Shown in pieces: positions 10,141-19,739 of a stretch of 64,000 nucleotides of DNA. The stretch comes from Streptomyces griseosporeus. Lineage in GTDB: Bacteria > Actinomycetota > Actinomycetes > Streptomycetales > Streptomycetaceae. Position numbers and translations under genes: made by a program. Numbering within the stretch: the stretch's first letter is position 1; the number at the start of each line of letters is the position of its first letter. The stretch is taken from assembly GCF_014656055.1 (NCBI RefSeq), contig NZ_BNBR01000001.1:1178001-1242000 (forward strand). Reading direction: 5' to 3'. The notes under the pieces were generated by a model that was given only the letters and a program-made list of their open reading frames with translations, ran no database searches and was not told the DNA's origin.

Positions 10141-10625
10141 CGCGAGTCCTCCCCCTGGTCGTACACCGTCACGGTGACCCCCCTCTTGACCAGGCGCTCC
10201 TGGATGAGCGGCTCGATGCGGGACCATCTGCCGCCCGCGAGTCCGCAGCCTATCCGGGGCATGTGCACCGAAGCGCCCAGTTTCTCGGCGTGGTCGGCGA
10301 GGCGGCCGAGGGCCGTGTCGATGGCCTCGTAGCGCACGGGGACGCCGTTGCTGCCGGTCCTGATCCCCCGCTGGCCGATCATGTTCGCCACCCACACATA
10401 CGGCTCGACCTGGACCAACTGCACGGCGCCCAGCCCAAAGTCGTTCGTCGACCGCGCCCGGTGCCAGGCGCGGTAGGCCTTCTCAGGCTCCGGCCAGCGG
10501 CGCGAGAGCGCCAGCACGAAGCCCTTCCCCCATCCCCCGATGTCGTTCGCGACATGGGCGATCACTTTGACGCCCTTGCCGAACGGCACGGTGGCGTCAC
10601 CCCGGACATAAGTGATCTCCGACAT
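10137..10625 (-). CDS. Macro domain protein (ADP-ribose binding or hydrolase)
   Basis: A stand-alone macro domain of 162 residues. It begins with the typical strand ITYVRGDATVP; the ligand loop HVANDIGGWGKGF replaces the usual N-A-A-N-x-x-x-x-G-G-G, and MPRIGCGLAGG near residue 125 is the second phosphate loop. This pattern resembles the Poa1p/ALC1-type macro domains that act on ADP-ribose-1''-phosphate or remove ADP-ribose from acidic residues. No signal peptide, so cytoplasmic. It is the first gene of a two-gene operon with the PfkB kinase (4-base overlap). Confidence 0.85.
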   Translation of the reverse strand: MSEITYVRGDATVPFGKGVKVIAHVANDIGGWGKGFVLALSRRWPEPEKAYRAWHRARSTNDFGLGAVQLVQVEPYVWVANMIGQRGIRTGSNGVPVRYEAIDTALGRLADHAEKLGASVHMPRIGCGLAGGRWSRIEPLIQERLVKRGVTVTVYDQGEDSR

Positions 10626-10688
10626 GACGCCACCGTAGGCGATGCCACTGACAATCGCCGTGGCCTGGGGAAACGCCCCCTAGACCGG

Positions 10689-12155
10689 TTACTGCGTGAT
10701 CTTGCCCAGTTCCCGGTCCGTCTCCTGGGAGACGCGGCGGCGGACGCCGTACCAGCCTGCTACGAGGAGGACCGCGATGCCGGGGATCAGGAGGAGGGTC
10801 TTGCGGCCGACCTCCGGGTCGTTCCACATCATGCCGAGGCAGGCCAGCAGGAACGCGATCGTCGCGATCTCGGTGACCGGGCTGCCGGGGAGGCGGAAGG
10901 ACGGGCGGGCGAGGAGGCCGGCCTTGGCGCGGCGGACGAAGACCAGGTGGCAGATCATGATGATCACCCAGGTGCTGATGATGCCGAGCGAGGCGACGTT
11001 CAGCACGATCTCGAAGGCCTGGCTGGGCACGAGGTAGTTCAGGCCGACGCCCAGCACGCAGATGCCGCAGGTCAGCAGGATGCCGCCGTAGGGCACCTGG
11101 CTGCGGCTCATCACGCGGGTGAACTTGGGCGCCGAGCCCGCCATCGCCATGGAGCGCAGGATGCGGCCGGTGGAGTACAGGCCGGAGTTGAGCGAGGACA
11201 TGGCGGCGGTGAGGACGACGAGGTTCATCACGTCGCCGGCGCCGTCGACGCCGATCTTGGAGAGGACCGTGACGAAGGGGCTCTCGTCGGCGGAGTACAC
11301 CGAGCCCGGCAGCAGCAGGGCGAGCAGGATGACCGAGCCGCAGTAGAACAGGCCGACACGCCACATGATCGAGTTCACGGCGCGCGGGACGATCTTCTCC
11401 GGCTCGGCGGTCTCGCCCGCGGCGACGCCGACCAGCTCCAGCGCGGCGTACGCGAAGATCACGCCCTGCATGACGAGGACCACCGGCATCAGCCCGTGCG
11501 GGAAGACGCCCCCGTGGTCGGTGATCACGCTCAGGCCGGGCGTCTGGCCGCCCACCTGGTGCTGCGTGGCCAGCAGGAAGATACCGACGAGCATGAAGGC
11601 GACGAGCGTGGCCACCTTGACGATGGCGAACCAGAACTCCATCTCGCCGAAGATCTTCACGGAGATCAGGTTCACGGCCAGCACCACGGCGAGCGCGATC
11701 AGCGCCAGCACCCACTGCGGGATCGGGGTGAAGAAGCTCCAGTAGTGCGTGTACAGGGCGATCGCGGTGATGTCGGCGATGCCGGTGGTCGACCAGTTCA
11801 GGAAGTACATCCAGCCGGCGACGTAGGCGCCCTTCTCGCCGAGGAACTCGCGCGCGTACGACACGAACGAGCCGGACGACGGGCGGTACAGGACCAGCTC
11901 GCCCAGCGCGCGCACGACGAAGAAGGCGAAGACGCCGCAGACGAGGTAGGCCAGGGCGAGCGCGGGGCCCGCGTTGTGCAGCCGGCCGCCGGCGCCGAGG
12001 AAGAGGCCGGTGCCGATCGCGCCGCCGATCGCGATCATGTTGACGTGGCGGTGCTTGAGGTCCTTGCTGTAGCCGGCGTCGCCCGCGTCCGCGGGCGTCC
12101 GGGTCGCCTCGGGGGTGGCGGCGACCTGTGCCGTGTGCACGGCGTCCTTGCTCAC
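10689..12155 (-). CDS. Amino acid permease (APC family, AnsP/GabP-like)
   Basis: 488 residues with about twelve hydrophobic helices. The N-terminal helix [17 protein letters not shown] is the APC consensus for AAT-type permeases, followed by [19 protein letters not shown], the family's substrate-site region. Similarity by eye is closest to L-asparagine or gamma-aminobutyrate permeases of Actinobacteria, but specificity cannot be settled. It works in the cytoplasmic membrane, importing an amino acid with protons. The divergent MerR gene 230 bases away is a candidate regulator. A short GGGG/CCCC hairpin at 10667-10679 follows the stop. Confidence 0.88.
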   Translation of the reverse strand: MSKDAVHTAQVAATPEATRTPADAGDAGYSKDLKHRHVNMIAIGGAIGTGLFLGAGGRLHNAGPALALAYLVCGVFAFFVVRALGELVLYRPSSGSFVSYAREFLGEKGAYVAGWMYFLNWSTTGIADITAIALYTHYWSFFTPIPQWVLALIALAVVLAVNLISVKIFGEMEFWFAIVKVATLVAFMLVGIFLLATQHQVGGQTPGLSVITDHGGVFPHGLMPVVLVMQGVIFAYAALELVGVAAGETAEPEKIVPRAVNSIMWRVGLFYCGSVILLALLLPGSVYSADESPFVTVLSKIGVDGAGDVMNLVVLTAAMSSLNSGLYSTGRILRSMAMAGSAPKFTRVMSRSQVPYGGILLTCGICVLGVGLNYLVPSQAFEIVLNVASLGIISTWVIIMICHLVFVRRAKAGLLARPSFRLPGSPVTEIATIAFLLACLGMMWNDPEVGRKTLLLIPGIAVLLVAGWYGVRRRVSQETDRELGKITQ

Positions 12156-12341
12156 GGGGTGGATCCGTTCTGTGGTGCGCCCGAGCGGGTTCTCCGCCGG
12201 ATGTGCTTACGTGCCTCGGCCCGCACCACCGGTCGCGGCACAGACCAAGGCAGCAGCTTCCCAGAGGGATCAGCCGTCATGCGATGGTCCATGTCACAGA
12301 GCGGTTCTTCTCACACGCCCTTCACCTGCCGTTTTCTTCTC

Positions 12342-12370
12342 CTCACAGGTGTCACAGCATTGGTGAGACA
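12342..12370. promoter_or_regulatory. Candidate MerR operator upstream of the MerR gene
   Basis: CTCAC at 12342-12346 and GTGAG at 12363-12367 form an inverted repeat; TGTC at 12350-12353 and GACA at 12367-12370 form a second one inside it. It ends 15 bases before the MerR start codon, where an autoregulatory site would lie. The arms are short, so this is tentative. Confidence 0.3.
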
Positions 12371-12385
12371 GCGATACTGCTGCAC

Positions 12386-13084
12386 ATGACGACCACCGAC
12401 GAGCCGACCCTCACGATCGACGAGCTGGCCGCCCGAGCGGGCGTCACCGTGCGGACGGTCCGCTTCTACGGCACCAGGGGTCTGCTCCCGCCGCCCGTGC
12501 TCGGCCCGCGCCGGGTGGGCCGCTACGGCGCCGGGCATCTGGCGCGGCTGGCGCTGATCGAGGAGCTGCAGCACCAGGGCATGACGCTGGCGGCGATCGA
12601 GCGGTACCTGCGGCAGCTGCCGGCCGACCTCAGCGCCCGGGATCTGGCGCTGCACCGCGCGGTGGTCGCGTCGTGGGCGCCGGACACGGTGGAGTCGCTG
12701 AGCCGGGAGGAGCTGGACCGCCGGGCGGGGCGTCCGCTGTCCGAGGCGGAGGTGGAGCGGCTGACCGCGATGGACGTCGTCGCCCGAGACGGCGACAGCT
12801 TCCGCGTCGACGCCGGGCTGCTGCGGCTCGGCGTCGAGCTGCTGGACGTACCGCTGTCGCAGGAGACCGTGCTGGCGGCCCGTACCGTCCTGATCGAGCA
12901 CTCCCGGGCGGCGGCCCGGGAGCTGTCGGGGCTGCTGCGGGCCGCGGTCGCCGACCTCGGCCCGCAGGACGTGAAGTCGCTGTCCGCCCATATGCACCCG
13001 CTGGTGGTGCAGGCCCTCCTCACGACCTTCCAGCGGTCGCTGAAGGAGGAGCTGCGGGAGTGGCTGGACGGCGACGAGGGATGA
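12386..13084 (+). CDS. MerR family transcriptional regulator
   Basis: 232 residues. The N-terminal winged helix begins TIDELAARAGVTVRTVRFYG (residues 10-29), continuing through the second wing (VGRYGAGHLARLALIEELQ), the MerR arrangement. The C-terminal half is alpha-helical with no cysteine cluster or known effector motif, so the ligand is unknown. ATG 12386 is chosen because the DNA-binding domain starts at once after it; upstream in-frame residues are low-complexity. It is divergent from the permease and convergent with the fatty-acid oxidation operon. Confidence 0.85.
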   Translation: MTTTDEPTLTIDELAARAGVTVRTVRFYGTRGLLPPPVLGPRRVGRYGAGHLARLALIEELQHQGMTLAAIERYLRQLPADLSARDLALHRAVVASWAPDTVESLSREELDRRAGRPLSEAEVERLTAMDVVARDGDSFRVDAGLLRLGVELLDVPLSQETVLAARTVLIEHSRAAARELSGLLRAAVADLGPQDVKSLSAHMHPLVVQALLTTFQRSLKEELREWLDGDEG

Positions 13085-13086
13085 CG

Positions 13087-13120
13087 CCCGGCGCGCGCCT
13101 CGTGAAGCGGGGGCGCCGGG
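13087..13120. terminator. Hairpin between MerR gene and fatty-acid oxidation operon
   Basis: CCCGGCGC at 13087-13094 pairs with GCGCCGGG at 13113-13120 around an 18-base loop, between the convergent stops at 13084 and 13133. Position supports a shared terminator; the long loop lowers confidence. Confidence 0.45.
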
Positions 13121-13132
13121 TGAGCCCGGCGT

Positions 13133-15313
13133 TCAGCGGCCGTCGGTGAACGTCTCCCCCTTCTCCGCCTTCTCCACCAGCAGCGCGGGCGGCGTGAAGC
13201 GCTCGCCGTAGCGCTCGGCGAGTTCACGCGCGCGTGCCACGAATCCGGCGGGGCCGCCGTCGTAGCCGTTGATGTACTGCAGCACGCCGCCCGTCCAGCC
13301 GGGGAAGCCGATGCCGAGGATCGAGCCGATGTTGGCGTCGGCGACCGAGGTCAGCACGCCCTCCTCCAGCAGCCGGACGGTGTCCAGCGCCTCGGCGAAG
13401 AGCATGCGCTCCTGCATGTCCCGGAAGGGGATCTCGTACCCCGGCTTCGTGAAGTGCTCGCGCAGGCCGGGCCACAGGCGCACGCGCTTGCCGTTCTCGT
13501 CGTACTCGTAGAAGCCGGCGCCGCCGCTGCGGCCGGTGCGGCCGAACTCGTCGACCATGCGGTCGATGAGGGCCTCGGCGGGGTGCGGCGTCCAGGTGCC
13601 GCCGGACTCCTCCACCGCCCGCTTCGTCTCGCTGCGGATCTTCCGCGGCAGGGTGAGCGTCAGGTCGTCCATCAGGGACAGCACCTTCGCCGGGTAGCCC
13701 GCCTGGGCCGCGGCCTGCTCCACCGACGCGGGCTCGACGCCCTCGGCGACCATGGCCACGCCCTCGTTGATGAAGTGGCCGATGACCCGTGAGGTGAAGA
13801 AGCCGCGCGAGTCGTTGACGACGATCGGCGTCTTGTTGATCTGCCGGACCAGGTCGAAGGCGCGCGCGAGGGCCTCCTCGCCGGTGCGCTCGCCCTTGAT
13901 GATCTCCACCAGCGGCATCTTGTCGACCGGCGAGAAGAAGTGCAGACCGATGAAGTCGGCCTGCCGCTCCACCCCTTCGGCGAGCTGGGTGATGGGCAGG
14001 GTGGAGGTGTTGGAGCACAGCAGCGCGTCCGGCGCGACGACCGATTCGATCTCCTGGAACACCTTGTGCTTGAGCGAGGTGTCCTCGAACACCGCCTCGA
14101 TGACGGCGTCGCAGCCGGCGAGGTCGGCGGCCTCGGCGGTGGGCGTGATGCGCGCGAGCAGCGCGTCGGCCTTCTCCTGGCTGGTACGGCCCTTGGCGAC
14201 GGCCTTGGCGCACAGCTTCTCGGAGTAGCCCTTGCCCTTGACGGCGGCCTCCAGGGAGACGTCCTTGAGGACCACCTCGATGCCGGCGCGGGCGCAGGAG
14301 TAGGCGATGCCGGCGCCCATCATCCCGGCGCCCAGCACGGCGACCTTGCGGACCTGGCGGGGCTCGACGCCCTTCGGGCGGTTGGCGCCGGCGTTGACGG
14401 CCTGGAGGTCGAAGAAGAACGCCTGGATCATGTTCTTGGCGGTCTGCCCGGTGACCAGCTCGGTGAAGTAGCGGGTCTCGATGGTGATCGCCGTCTCGAA
14501 GTCGACCTGGGCGCCCTCGACGGCCGCCGCCATGATGTTGCGCGGCGCCGGGTAGGGGGCGCCGCCCAGCTGCTTGCGCAGGTTGGCGGGGAAGGCGGGC
14601 AGGTTGGCGGCGAACTTCGGGTGCGCCGGGGTGCCGCCGGGGATCTTGTGGCCGGGCAGGTCCCAGGGCTGGTGCGACTCGGGGTGGGCGTCGATGAAGG
14701 CGCGGGCCTTGGCGAGCATCTCCTCGGGCGTGTGGGCCAGGTCGTGGACGAGGCCGTTCTCCAGGGCGCGCTTGGGCGTGTACTGGGTGCCCTGCAGGAG
14801 GACCTTCAGCAGCGCGTCGGTGATGCCCATGAGGCGGACGGTGCGGGTGACGCCGCCGCCCGCGGGCAGCAGGCCGAGGGTCACCTCGGGCAGGCCGATC
14901 TTGGAGCCGGGGGCGTCCAGCGCGATGCGATGGTGCGAGGCGAGGGCGATCTCGTACCCGCCGCCGAGGGCCGCGCCGTTGAGGGCGGCGACCACGGGCT
15001 TGCCCAGGGTCTCGATGCGGCGCAGGGCGCTCTTGATCTCGGTGGCGGTGTCGAAGACCCGCTGGGCGTCCTCGGGGCCGGCCTTGATCATGTCCTTGAG
15101 GTCTCCGCCCGCGAAGAAGGTCTTCTTGGCGGAGGTGTAGATGAAGCCGCGGATGGAGTCCTTCTCGGCCTCCGCGCGCGCGGCGACGGCCGCGATGGAG
15201 GCCCGGAAGGCCTGGTTCATGGTGTTGGCCGACTGGTTCGGGTCGTCGAGGACGAGGGTGACGACGCCGGTGTCGTCCTGCTCCCAGCGGATGGTGGTGG
15301 GCTCAGTGCTCAT
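13133..15313 (-). CDS. FadB-like enoyl-CoA hydratase / 3-hydroxyacyl-CoA dehydrogenase
   Basis: 726 residues, the size of a multifunctional beta-oxidation alpha subunit. The N-terminal crotonase domain has the oxyanion segments FFAGGDLKDM and ALGGGYEIALASH; from about residue 323 the Rossmann loop VAVLGAGMMGAGIAYSCARA binds NAD, followed by the hydroxyacyl-CoA dehydrogenase catalytic region (FIGLHFFSPVDKMPLVEII) and two C-terminal helical domains. It hydrates enoyl-CoA and oxidises the 3-hydroxy product. ATG 15313 opens the gene 44 bases after the thiolase stop on the same strand, so thiolase, FadB and the CoA-transferase form one operon. Confidence 0.93.
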   Translation of the reverse strand: MSTEPTTIRWEQDDTGVVTLVLDDPNQSANTMNQAFRASIAAVAARAEAEKDSIRGFIYTSAKKTFFAGGDLKDMIKAGPEDAQRVFDTATEIKSALRRIETLGKPVVAALNGAALGGGYEIALASHHRIALDAPGSKIGLPEVTLGLLPAGGGVTRTVRLMGITDALLKVLLQGTQYTPKRALENGLVHDLAHTPEEMLAKARAFIDAHPESHQPWDLPGHKIPGGTPAHPKFAANLPAFPANLRKQLGGAPYPAPRNIMAAAVEGAQVDFETAITIETRYFTELVTGQTAKNMIQAFFFDLQAVNAGANRPKGVEPRQVRKVAVLGAGMMGAGIAYSCARAGIEVVLKDVSLEAAVKGKGYSEKLCAKAVAKGRTSQEKADALLARITPTAEAADLAGCDAVIEAVFEDTSLKHKVFQEIESVVAPDALLCSNTSTLPITQLAEGVERQADFIGLHFFSPVDKMPLVEIIKGERTGEEALARAFDLVRQINKTPIVVNDSRGFFTSRVIGHFINEGVAMVAEGVEPASVEQAAAQAGYPAKVLSLMDDLTLTLPRKIRSETKRAVEESGGTWTPHPAEALIDRMVDEFGRTGRSGGAGFYEYDENGKRVRLWPGLREHFTKPGYEIPFRDMQERMLFAEALDTVRLLEEGVLTSVADANIGSILGIGFPGWTGGVLQYINGYDGGPAGFVARARELAERYGERFTPPALLVEKAEKGETFTDGR

Positions 15314-15357
15314 GGAAGCTGCTCCGTGGAGGTCCGTGGTGATCCGTTGGGAGGGGG

Positions 15358-16572
15358 TCAGACGCGCTCGACGACGGTGGCGATGCCCATGCCGCCGCCC
15401 ACGCAGAGCGTGGCGAGGCCGTAGCGCTTGTCCTGCCGCTCCAGCTCGTCGACGAGCGTGCCGAGGATGATCGCGCCGGTGGCGCCGAGCGGGTGGCCGA
15501 GGGCGATGGCGCCGCCGTTGACGTTCACCTTGTCCAGGGACAGGCCCATGTCCTTCACGAAGCGCAGGACGACCGCGGCGAACGCCTCGTTGATCTCGAC
15601 GAGGTCGATGTCGTCGATGGTCAGCCCGGCCTTGGCGAGGGCCTTGCGGGTGGCGGGGGCGGGCCCGGTGAGCATGATGGTGGGCTCGGAGCCGGAGACG
15701 GCGGCGGAGACGATCCGCGCGCGCGGGGTGAGGCCGTAGCGCTCGCCGACCTCCTTGGAGCCGATGGCGACGAGGGAGGCGCCGTCGACGATGCCGGAGG
15801 AGTTGCCGGCGTGGTGGACGTGGTCGATCTTCTCCACCCAGTGGTACTTCTGCAGCGCCACGGCGTCGAAGCCGCCGAGTTCGCCGATGTCGGCGAAGGA
15901 CGGCTTGAGCCTGGCGAGGGAGTCGGCGGTGGTGCCGGGCCGCATGTGCTCGTCGTGGTCGAGGACCGTCAGGCCGCTGCGGTCCCTCACGGGGACGACG
16001 GAGCGCTCGAAGCGGCCCTCCTTCCAGGCGGTGGCGGCCCGCTCCTGGGACAGCGCCGCGTACTCGTCGACGTCCCGGCGGGTGAAGCCCTCGATGGTGG
16101 CGATGAGGTCGGCGCCGATGCCCTGCGGGACGAAGTTGACGGCGAGGTTGGTCATCGGGTCGTTGAACCAGGCGCCGCCGTCGGAGGCCATCGGCACCCG
16201 GGACATCGACTCCACCCCGCCCGCGAGGACGAGATCCTCGAAGCCCGAACGGACCTTGGCGGCGGCCATGTTGACGGCCTCCAGACCGGAGGCACAGAAG
16301 CGGTTCTCCTGCACGCCGGCGACGGTGTCCGGCAGCCCGGCGGCGATCGCGGCGATGCGGGCGATGTCGGAGCCCTGGTCGCCGACCGGTCCGACCACGC
16401 CGAGCACGATGTCGTCGATGGCGGCCGGGTCCAGGCCGGGGAAGCGGTCGCGGAGCTCGTGGATGAGGCCGACGACCAGGTCGATCGGCTTGGTGCCGTG
16501 CAGGGCGCCGCCTGCCTTGCCGCGGCCGCGCGGGGTGCGGATCGCGTCGTACACGTACGCTTCGGTGCTCAC
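15358..16572 (-). CDS. Acetyl-CoA C-acyltransferase (FadA-type thiolase)
   Basis: 404 residues of a class II thiolase. The acyl-accepting Cys lies in [14 protein letters not shown] (about residue 92); [15 protein letters not shown] carries the active-site His and [11 protein letters not shown] the second Cys. It cleaves 3-ketoacyl-CoA, completing the beta-oxidation turn started by the FadB-like partner downstream. GTG 16572 overlaps the stop of the CoA-transferase gene by four bases (GTGA). Because pcaF is broken elsewhere in this window, this enzyme or another thiolase may have to cleave beta-ketoadipyl-CoA; that is inference. Confidence 0.93.
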   Translation of the reverse strand: MSTEAYVYDAIRTPRGRGKAGGALHGTKPIDLVVGLIHELRDRFPGLDPAAIDDIVLGVVGPVGDQGSDIARIAAIAAGLPDTVAGVQENRFCASGLEAVNMAAAKVRSGFEDLVLAGGVESMSRVPMASDGGAWFNDPMTNLAVNFVPQGIGADLIATIEGFTRRDVDEYAALSQERAATAWKEGRFERSVVPVRDRSGLTVLDHDEHMRPGTTADSLARLKPSFADIGELGGFDAVALQKYHWVEKIDHVHHAGNSSGIVDGASLVAIGSKEVGERYGLTPRARIVSAAVSGSEPTIMLTGPAPATRKALAKAGLTIDDIDLVEINEAFAAVVLRFVKDMGLSLDKVNVNGGAIALGHPLGATGAIILGTLVDELERQDKRYGLATLCVGGGMGIATVVERV

Positions 16573-17756
16573 GAGGAGGCCTTTCGCTCAAGGGGTTCGG
16601 GGCGAGGGCTGCGGCCGCGGTCGTCCGCCGCGGCCAGGAGGCGGGGCGCGTCCCAGTCGCGGGCCACGTCCTCGGTGTCGGCTCCGGGCCGCGCGGGGCC
16701 GGTGCGGACGGCGGTCGGGGTCGCGGAGAAGCGGGGCGCCGGGGCCGGCTGGGTGAGGCCGCCGTGGTCGGTGAAGGTGCCGCGGGCGGCGAGGTGCGGG
16801 TGGTGGGGGGCCTCGCGCAGGGACAGTACGGGCGCCACGCACGCGTCGGTGCCCTCGAAGACGGCGGTCCACTCGTCCCGGGTGCGGGTGCGGAAGCGGG
16901 CCGCGACGGCCTCGCGCAGTTCGCCCCAGCGGGTGACGTCCGTGTGGTCCGCGACGCGGTCGCCGAGGCCGATCAGGCGGACGAACTCGGCGTAGAACTG
17001 CGGCTCCAGCGCGCCGACGGCCATGTGGCGGCCGTCGGAGGTCTCGTACGTGCCGTAGTAGGGGCAGCCGCCGTCGAGGAGGTTGGCGCCGCGCCGGTCC
17101 TGCCAGGCGCCGGCCGCGAGCATGCCGTGGATCATGGCGCTGAGGTGGGCGGCGCCGTCGACGATGGCGGCGTCGACGACCTGCCCGGTGCCGCTCACGC
17201 GCGCGTGGTGCAGTGCGGCGAGGACGCCGACGACGAGGTAGAGGGAGCCGCCCGCGTAGTCGCCGAGCAGGTTGGCGGGGGCGGCCGGGGGCCGGTCGGG
17301 GGCGCCGATCATGCCGAGGGTGCCGGTGAGGGCGAGGTAGGCGATGTCGTGGCCGGCGGCCGGGGCGAGCGGCCCGTGCTGGCCCCAGCCGGTCATCCGG
17401 CCGTAGACGAGCCTGGGGTTGCGGGCGTGGCAGTCTGCGGGGCCCACGCCGAGGCGTTCGGCGACGCCGGGGCGGTACCCCTCGATGAGGACGTCGGCGC
17501 GGGCGGCGAGGTCCAGGACGCGGGCCGGACCGTCGGCCGCCTTGAGGTCGACGACCACCGAGCGCTTGTTGCGGTTGGTGACGTCGACGGCGGGGTCGAT
17601 GCCGAGGCCGGGTCCGCCGGGGCGGTCGACCCGCACCACGTCGGCGCCGAGGTCGGCCAGCAGCATGGCGGCGAACGGGCCGGGGCCGATGCCGGCCAGC
17701 TCCACCACGCGCACGCCGCTGAGAGGGCCCTGACCCGCTGTCGGTGCTGCCGCCAT
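16569..17756 (-). CDS. CaiB/BaiF family CoA-transferase or alpha-methylacyl-CoA racemase
   Basis: 395 residues with the class III CoA-transferase pattern: [31 protein letters not shown] at the start (only partly needed for recognition), [11 protein letters not shown], and [12 protein letters not shown] followed by [12 protein letters not shown] containing the catalytic Asp. The spacing and ending fit alpha-methylacyl-CoA racemases, which make branched acyl-CoAs accessible to beta-oxidation. ATG 17756 has GAGGGG upstream; an earlier start at 17837 adds residues outside the domain. First gene of the operon with the thiolase and FadB-like genes. Confidence 0.88.
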   Translation of the reverse strand: MAAAPTAGQGPLSGVRVVELAGIGPGPFAAMLLADLGADVVRVDRPGGPGLGIDPAVDVTNRNKRSVVVDLKAADGPARVLDLAARADVLIEGYRPGVAERLGVGPADCHARNPRLVYGRMTGWGQHGPLAPAAGHDIAYLALTGTLGMIGAPDRPPAAPANLLGDYAGGSLYLVVGVLAALHHARVSGTGQVVDAAIVDGAAHLSAMIHGMLAAGAWQDRRGANLLDGGCPYYGTYETSDGRHMAVGALEPQFYAEFVRLIGLGDRVADHTDVTRWGELREAVAARFRTRTRDEWTAVFEGTDACVAPVLSLREAPHHPHLAARGTFTDHGGLTQPAPAPRFSATPTAVRTGPARPGADTEDVARDWDAPRLLAAADDRGRSPRPEPLERKASS

Positions 17757-17845
17757 CCGGCCCCCTCGCCGTGGACGTCGATATGACACAAACGATGTAA
17801 CACCAGTGATGCTAAGAACACGTTCCACCGGGCACAAGACCTCAC

Positions 17846-17860
17846 GAGCAAGCGCTTAGT
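17846..17860. promoter_or_regulatory. Candidate operator in the divergent fatty-acid promoter
   Basis: The palindrome AAGCGCTT (17850-17857) lies inside GAGCAAGCGCTTAGT, in the 216-base gap between the CoA-transferase start and the divergent broken reductase gene. Sites with an AAGCGCTT core are, from memory, common upstream of acyl-CoA metabolism genes under TetR-type control in actinomycetes. No regulator gene is adjacent. Confidence 0.35.
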
Positions 17861-17972
17861 CCATTGTGCGTACGGGGTGCCCGCCCCCGTCCAGGGCGGA
17901 GCACGGGCGGAGCACTCCTCACGCTAGCCTCAGCCACCGACAGCGGCGCGGCCGCACGACGCGAGGAGTGTC

Positions 17973-19151
17973 ATGAACAGGCTGAACAGGACGGACCGCC
18001 CGTACGACATCGTGCTCTTCGGGGCCACCGGTTTCGTCGGGACGCTGACCGCGGAGTACCTCGCCGCGCACGCGCCGGACGACGTCCGCTGAGCGATCGC
18101 CGGCCGCAGCGAGCGCAAGCTGGCCGCACTGCGCGAGCGGCTGCCCGGCGGCGAGCGGGTCGGCGTCCTGCGGGCGGACGTCGACGACCCGGCCTCCCTG
18201 CACTCCCTCGCCGAGCACGCGCGCGTGGTCGCGACGACCGTCGGCCCGTACATCCGCTACGGCGAACAGCTCGTCTCCGCCTGCGCCGACACGGGCGCCG
18301 ACTACCTCGACCTCACCGGCGAGCCGGAGTTCGTGGACCTGATGTACGTCCGGCACGACGCACGCGCGCGGGAGACGGGCGCCCGGCTGGTGCACGCCTG
18401 CGGCTTCGACTCCGTGCCGCACGACCTGGGGGCGCTGTTCACCGTCCGGCAGCTGCCCGAGGGCGTACCGCTGCGGGTGGACGGATTCGTGACCGCCGAC
18501 GCCACGTTCTCCGGCGGCACCTTCGCCTCGGCGCTCGGCCAGTTCGCCCGCGGACCGCAGATGCTGGCCGCCGCCCGGGAGCGCCGCCGGCACGAGCCCC
18601 GGCTGCTGGGCCGCCGCGCGCTGGCCCCGACCGGAACACCCCGGTTCGCCAAGGAGATCGGGGCCTGGGCGCTGCCGCTGCCGACCATCGACCCGCAGAT
18701 CGTGCGCCGCTCGGCCAAGGCCCTGGAGGCCTACGGCCCCGACTTCCGCTACCGCCACTACGCCGCCGTACGGCATCTGCCCGTGGCGGTGGGCGGGGTC
18801 GCCGCCGTGGGGGCGCTGTTCGCGGCGGCCCAGGTTCCGCCCGTCCGGCGCTGGCTGGCGGACCGGATCGAGCCGGGCGAGGGGCCGGACGCCGAGAAGC
18901 GGGCCAGGAGCTGGTTCAGGGTGCGGTTCGTCGGCGAGGGCGGCGGCCGGCGCGTCTTCACCGAGGTCTCCGGCGGCGACCCCGGCTACGGCGAGACGGC
19001 GAAGATGTTCGCCGAGTCGGCGCTCTGCCTGGCCCTGGACGACCTGCCGCCGACGGCCGGGCAGGTCACGACGGCGGTCGCGATGGGCGAGGCGCTGACC
19101 GAGCGGCTGGGCGCGGCGGGCATCCGCTTCCGGGTCGCCGCGCACGCCTGA
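17973..19151 (+). pseudogene. Saccharopine dehydrogenase-like reductase with in-frame TGA
   Basis: From ATG 17973 the frame reads YDIVLFGATGFVGTLTAEYL, the NAD(P)-binding Rossmann start of saccharopine dehydrogenase-like enoyl reductases. Codon 40 (18090-18092) is TGA, where the family has Trp in RWAIAGRSERKL. The frame then continues intact to TGA 19149-19151, 392 codons in all, matching the expected length. The downstream part keeps YLDLTGEPEFV, HACGFDSVPHDLG and a hydrophobic segment near PVAVGGVAAVGALFAAAQV. A single base change TGG to TGA would explain this. Restart at GTG 18225 would lose the cofactor site. It could be a pseudogene, a sequencing error or a read-through gene. Confidence 0.85.
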
Positions 19152-19178
19152 CGCGGCGCTCCCGCTGATCCGGCGGCG

Positions 19179-19340
19179 CTACCGGGGCCACTGCACGACC
19201 GTGTAGACCATCCCGCAGATCCAGGCGAACCCGGCCAGCGCGGCGAGCACCAGCGCGGCGGTCACGGCGCGCTCGACGGGCCGGTCGGGGTCGGTGAGCG
19301 GCGGGGCGGAACGGCGGGCGGGAGCGCGATGCGTCGTCAT
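19179..19340 (-). CDS. Small single-pass membrane protein
   Basis: 53 residues from ATG 19340 to TAG. A Pro/Arg-rich start (HRAPARRSAPPLTDPDRP) is followed by one membrane helix, AVTAALVLAALAGFAWICGM, and a short tail VYTVVQWPR. It is convergent with the broken reductase gene. Function unknown. The clear charge-then-helix layout and good codon bias favour a real gene over chance. Confidence 0.6.
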   Translation of the reverse strand: MTTHRAPARRSAPPLTDPDRPVERAVTAALVLAALAGFAWICGMVYTVVQWPR

Positions 19341-19520
19341 GGGCGCCAGCCTGGCCGAGGGCGGCGGGGCGGGGCATCCGTACGGCTACTCAGAACAGGT
19401 ACTCAGTCCGGGGCGCCCGCCGCGGGCCCGCACGGCACCGCCGTTTGAGACTTTCCCCCGGCCCTCCCCCAAGGCGGTGGGAAAAGTCTCAACGGGGAGT
19501 TCAATGAAACACTTGAGGGC

Positions 19521-19739
19521 ATGAAATTCGTACTCGAAGTCGCCCTGGACGAGGGCGCGTTGAAGGACGACCCGGTGGCGGAACTCGGCCGGATCCTGCG
19601 GTACTGGGCCGGCAACGTCCGTCACTACCCGCTGCGGCCGGGCGACCGCTCCGACATCTACGACTCGGGCTACCGGGACGTGGGCGAATGGCGGGTGGTC
19701 GCCTCCGGAGAGGCCGCCTCCCGAGAGGTCGCCTCCTGA
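19521..19739 (+). CDS. Small conserved hypothetical protein
   Basis: 72 residues: KFVLEVALDEGALKDDPVAE then LGRILRYWAGNVRHYPLRPG and DSGYRDVGEWRV. It looks like a compact alpha/beta protein and I recognise no named domain. Its 3' end overlaps the end of the endonuclease V gene on the other strand by 70 bases, and that overlap holds imperfect repeats of a GCCTCC(C/G)GAGAGG motif, so both proteins end in repetitive Ala/Ser/Glu tails. ATG 19521 follows a run of TGAAACACTTGAGGGC carrying a GAGG ribosome site. Confidence 0.6.
   Translation: MKFVLEVALDEGALKDDPVAELGRILRYWAGNVRHYPLRPGDRSDIYDSGYRDVGEWRVVASGEAASREVAS

Noticed and set aside
12128..12385. N-terminal extension of the MerR regulator by 86 codons
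   Set aside because: The extension has no similarity to MerR proteins and covers the divergent promoter region; ATG 12386 fits the family.
13133..16591. Single fusion of thiolase and FadB-like protein (1152 codons)
   Set aside because: The upstream part is a shifted frame of the thiolase gene. The FadB-like domain begins at ATG 15313 and the thiolase has its own complete frame at 15358-16572.
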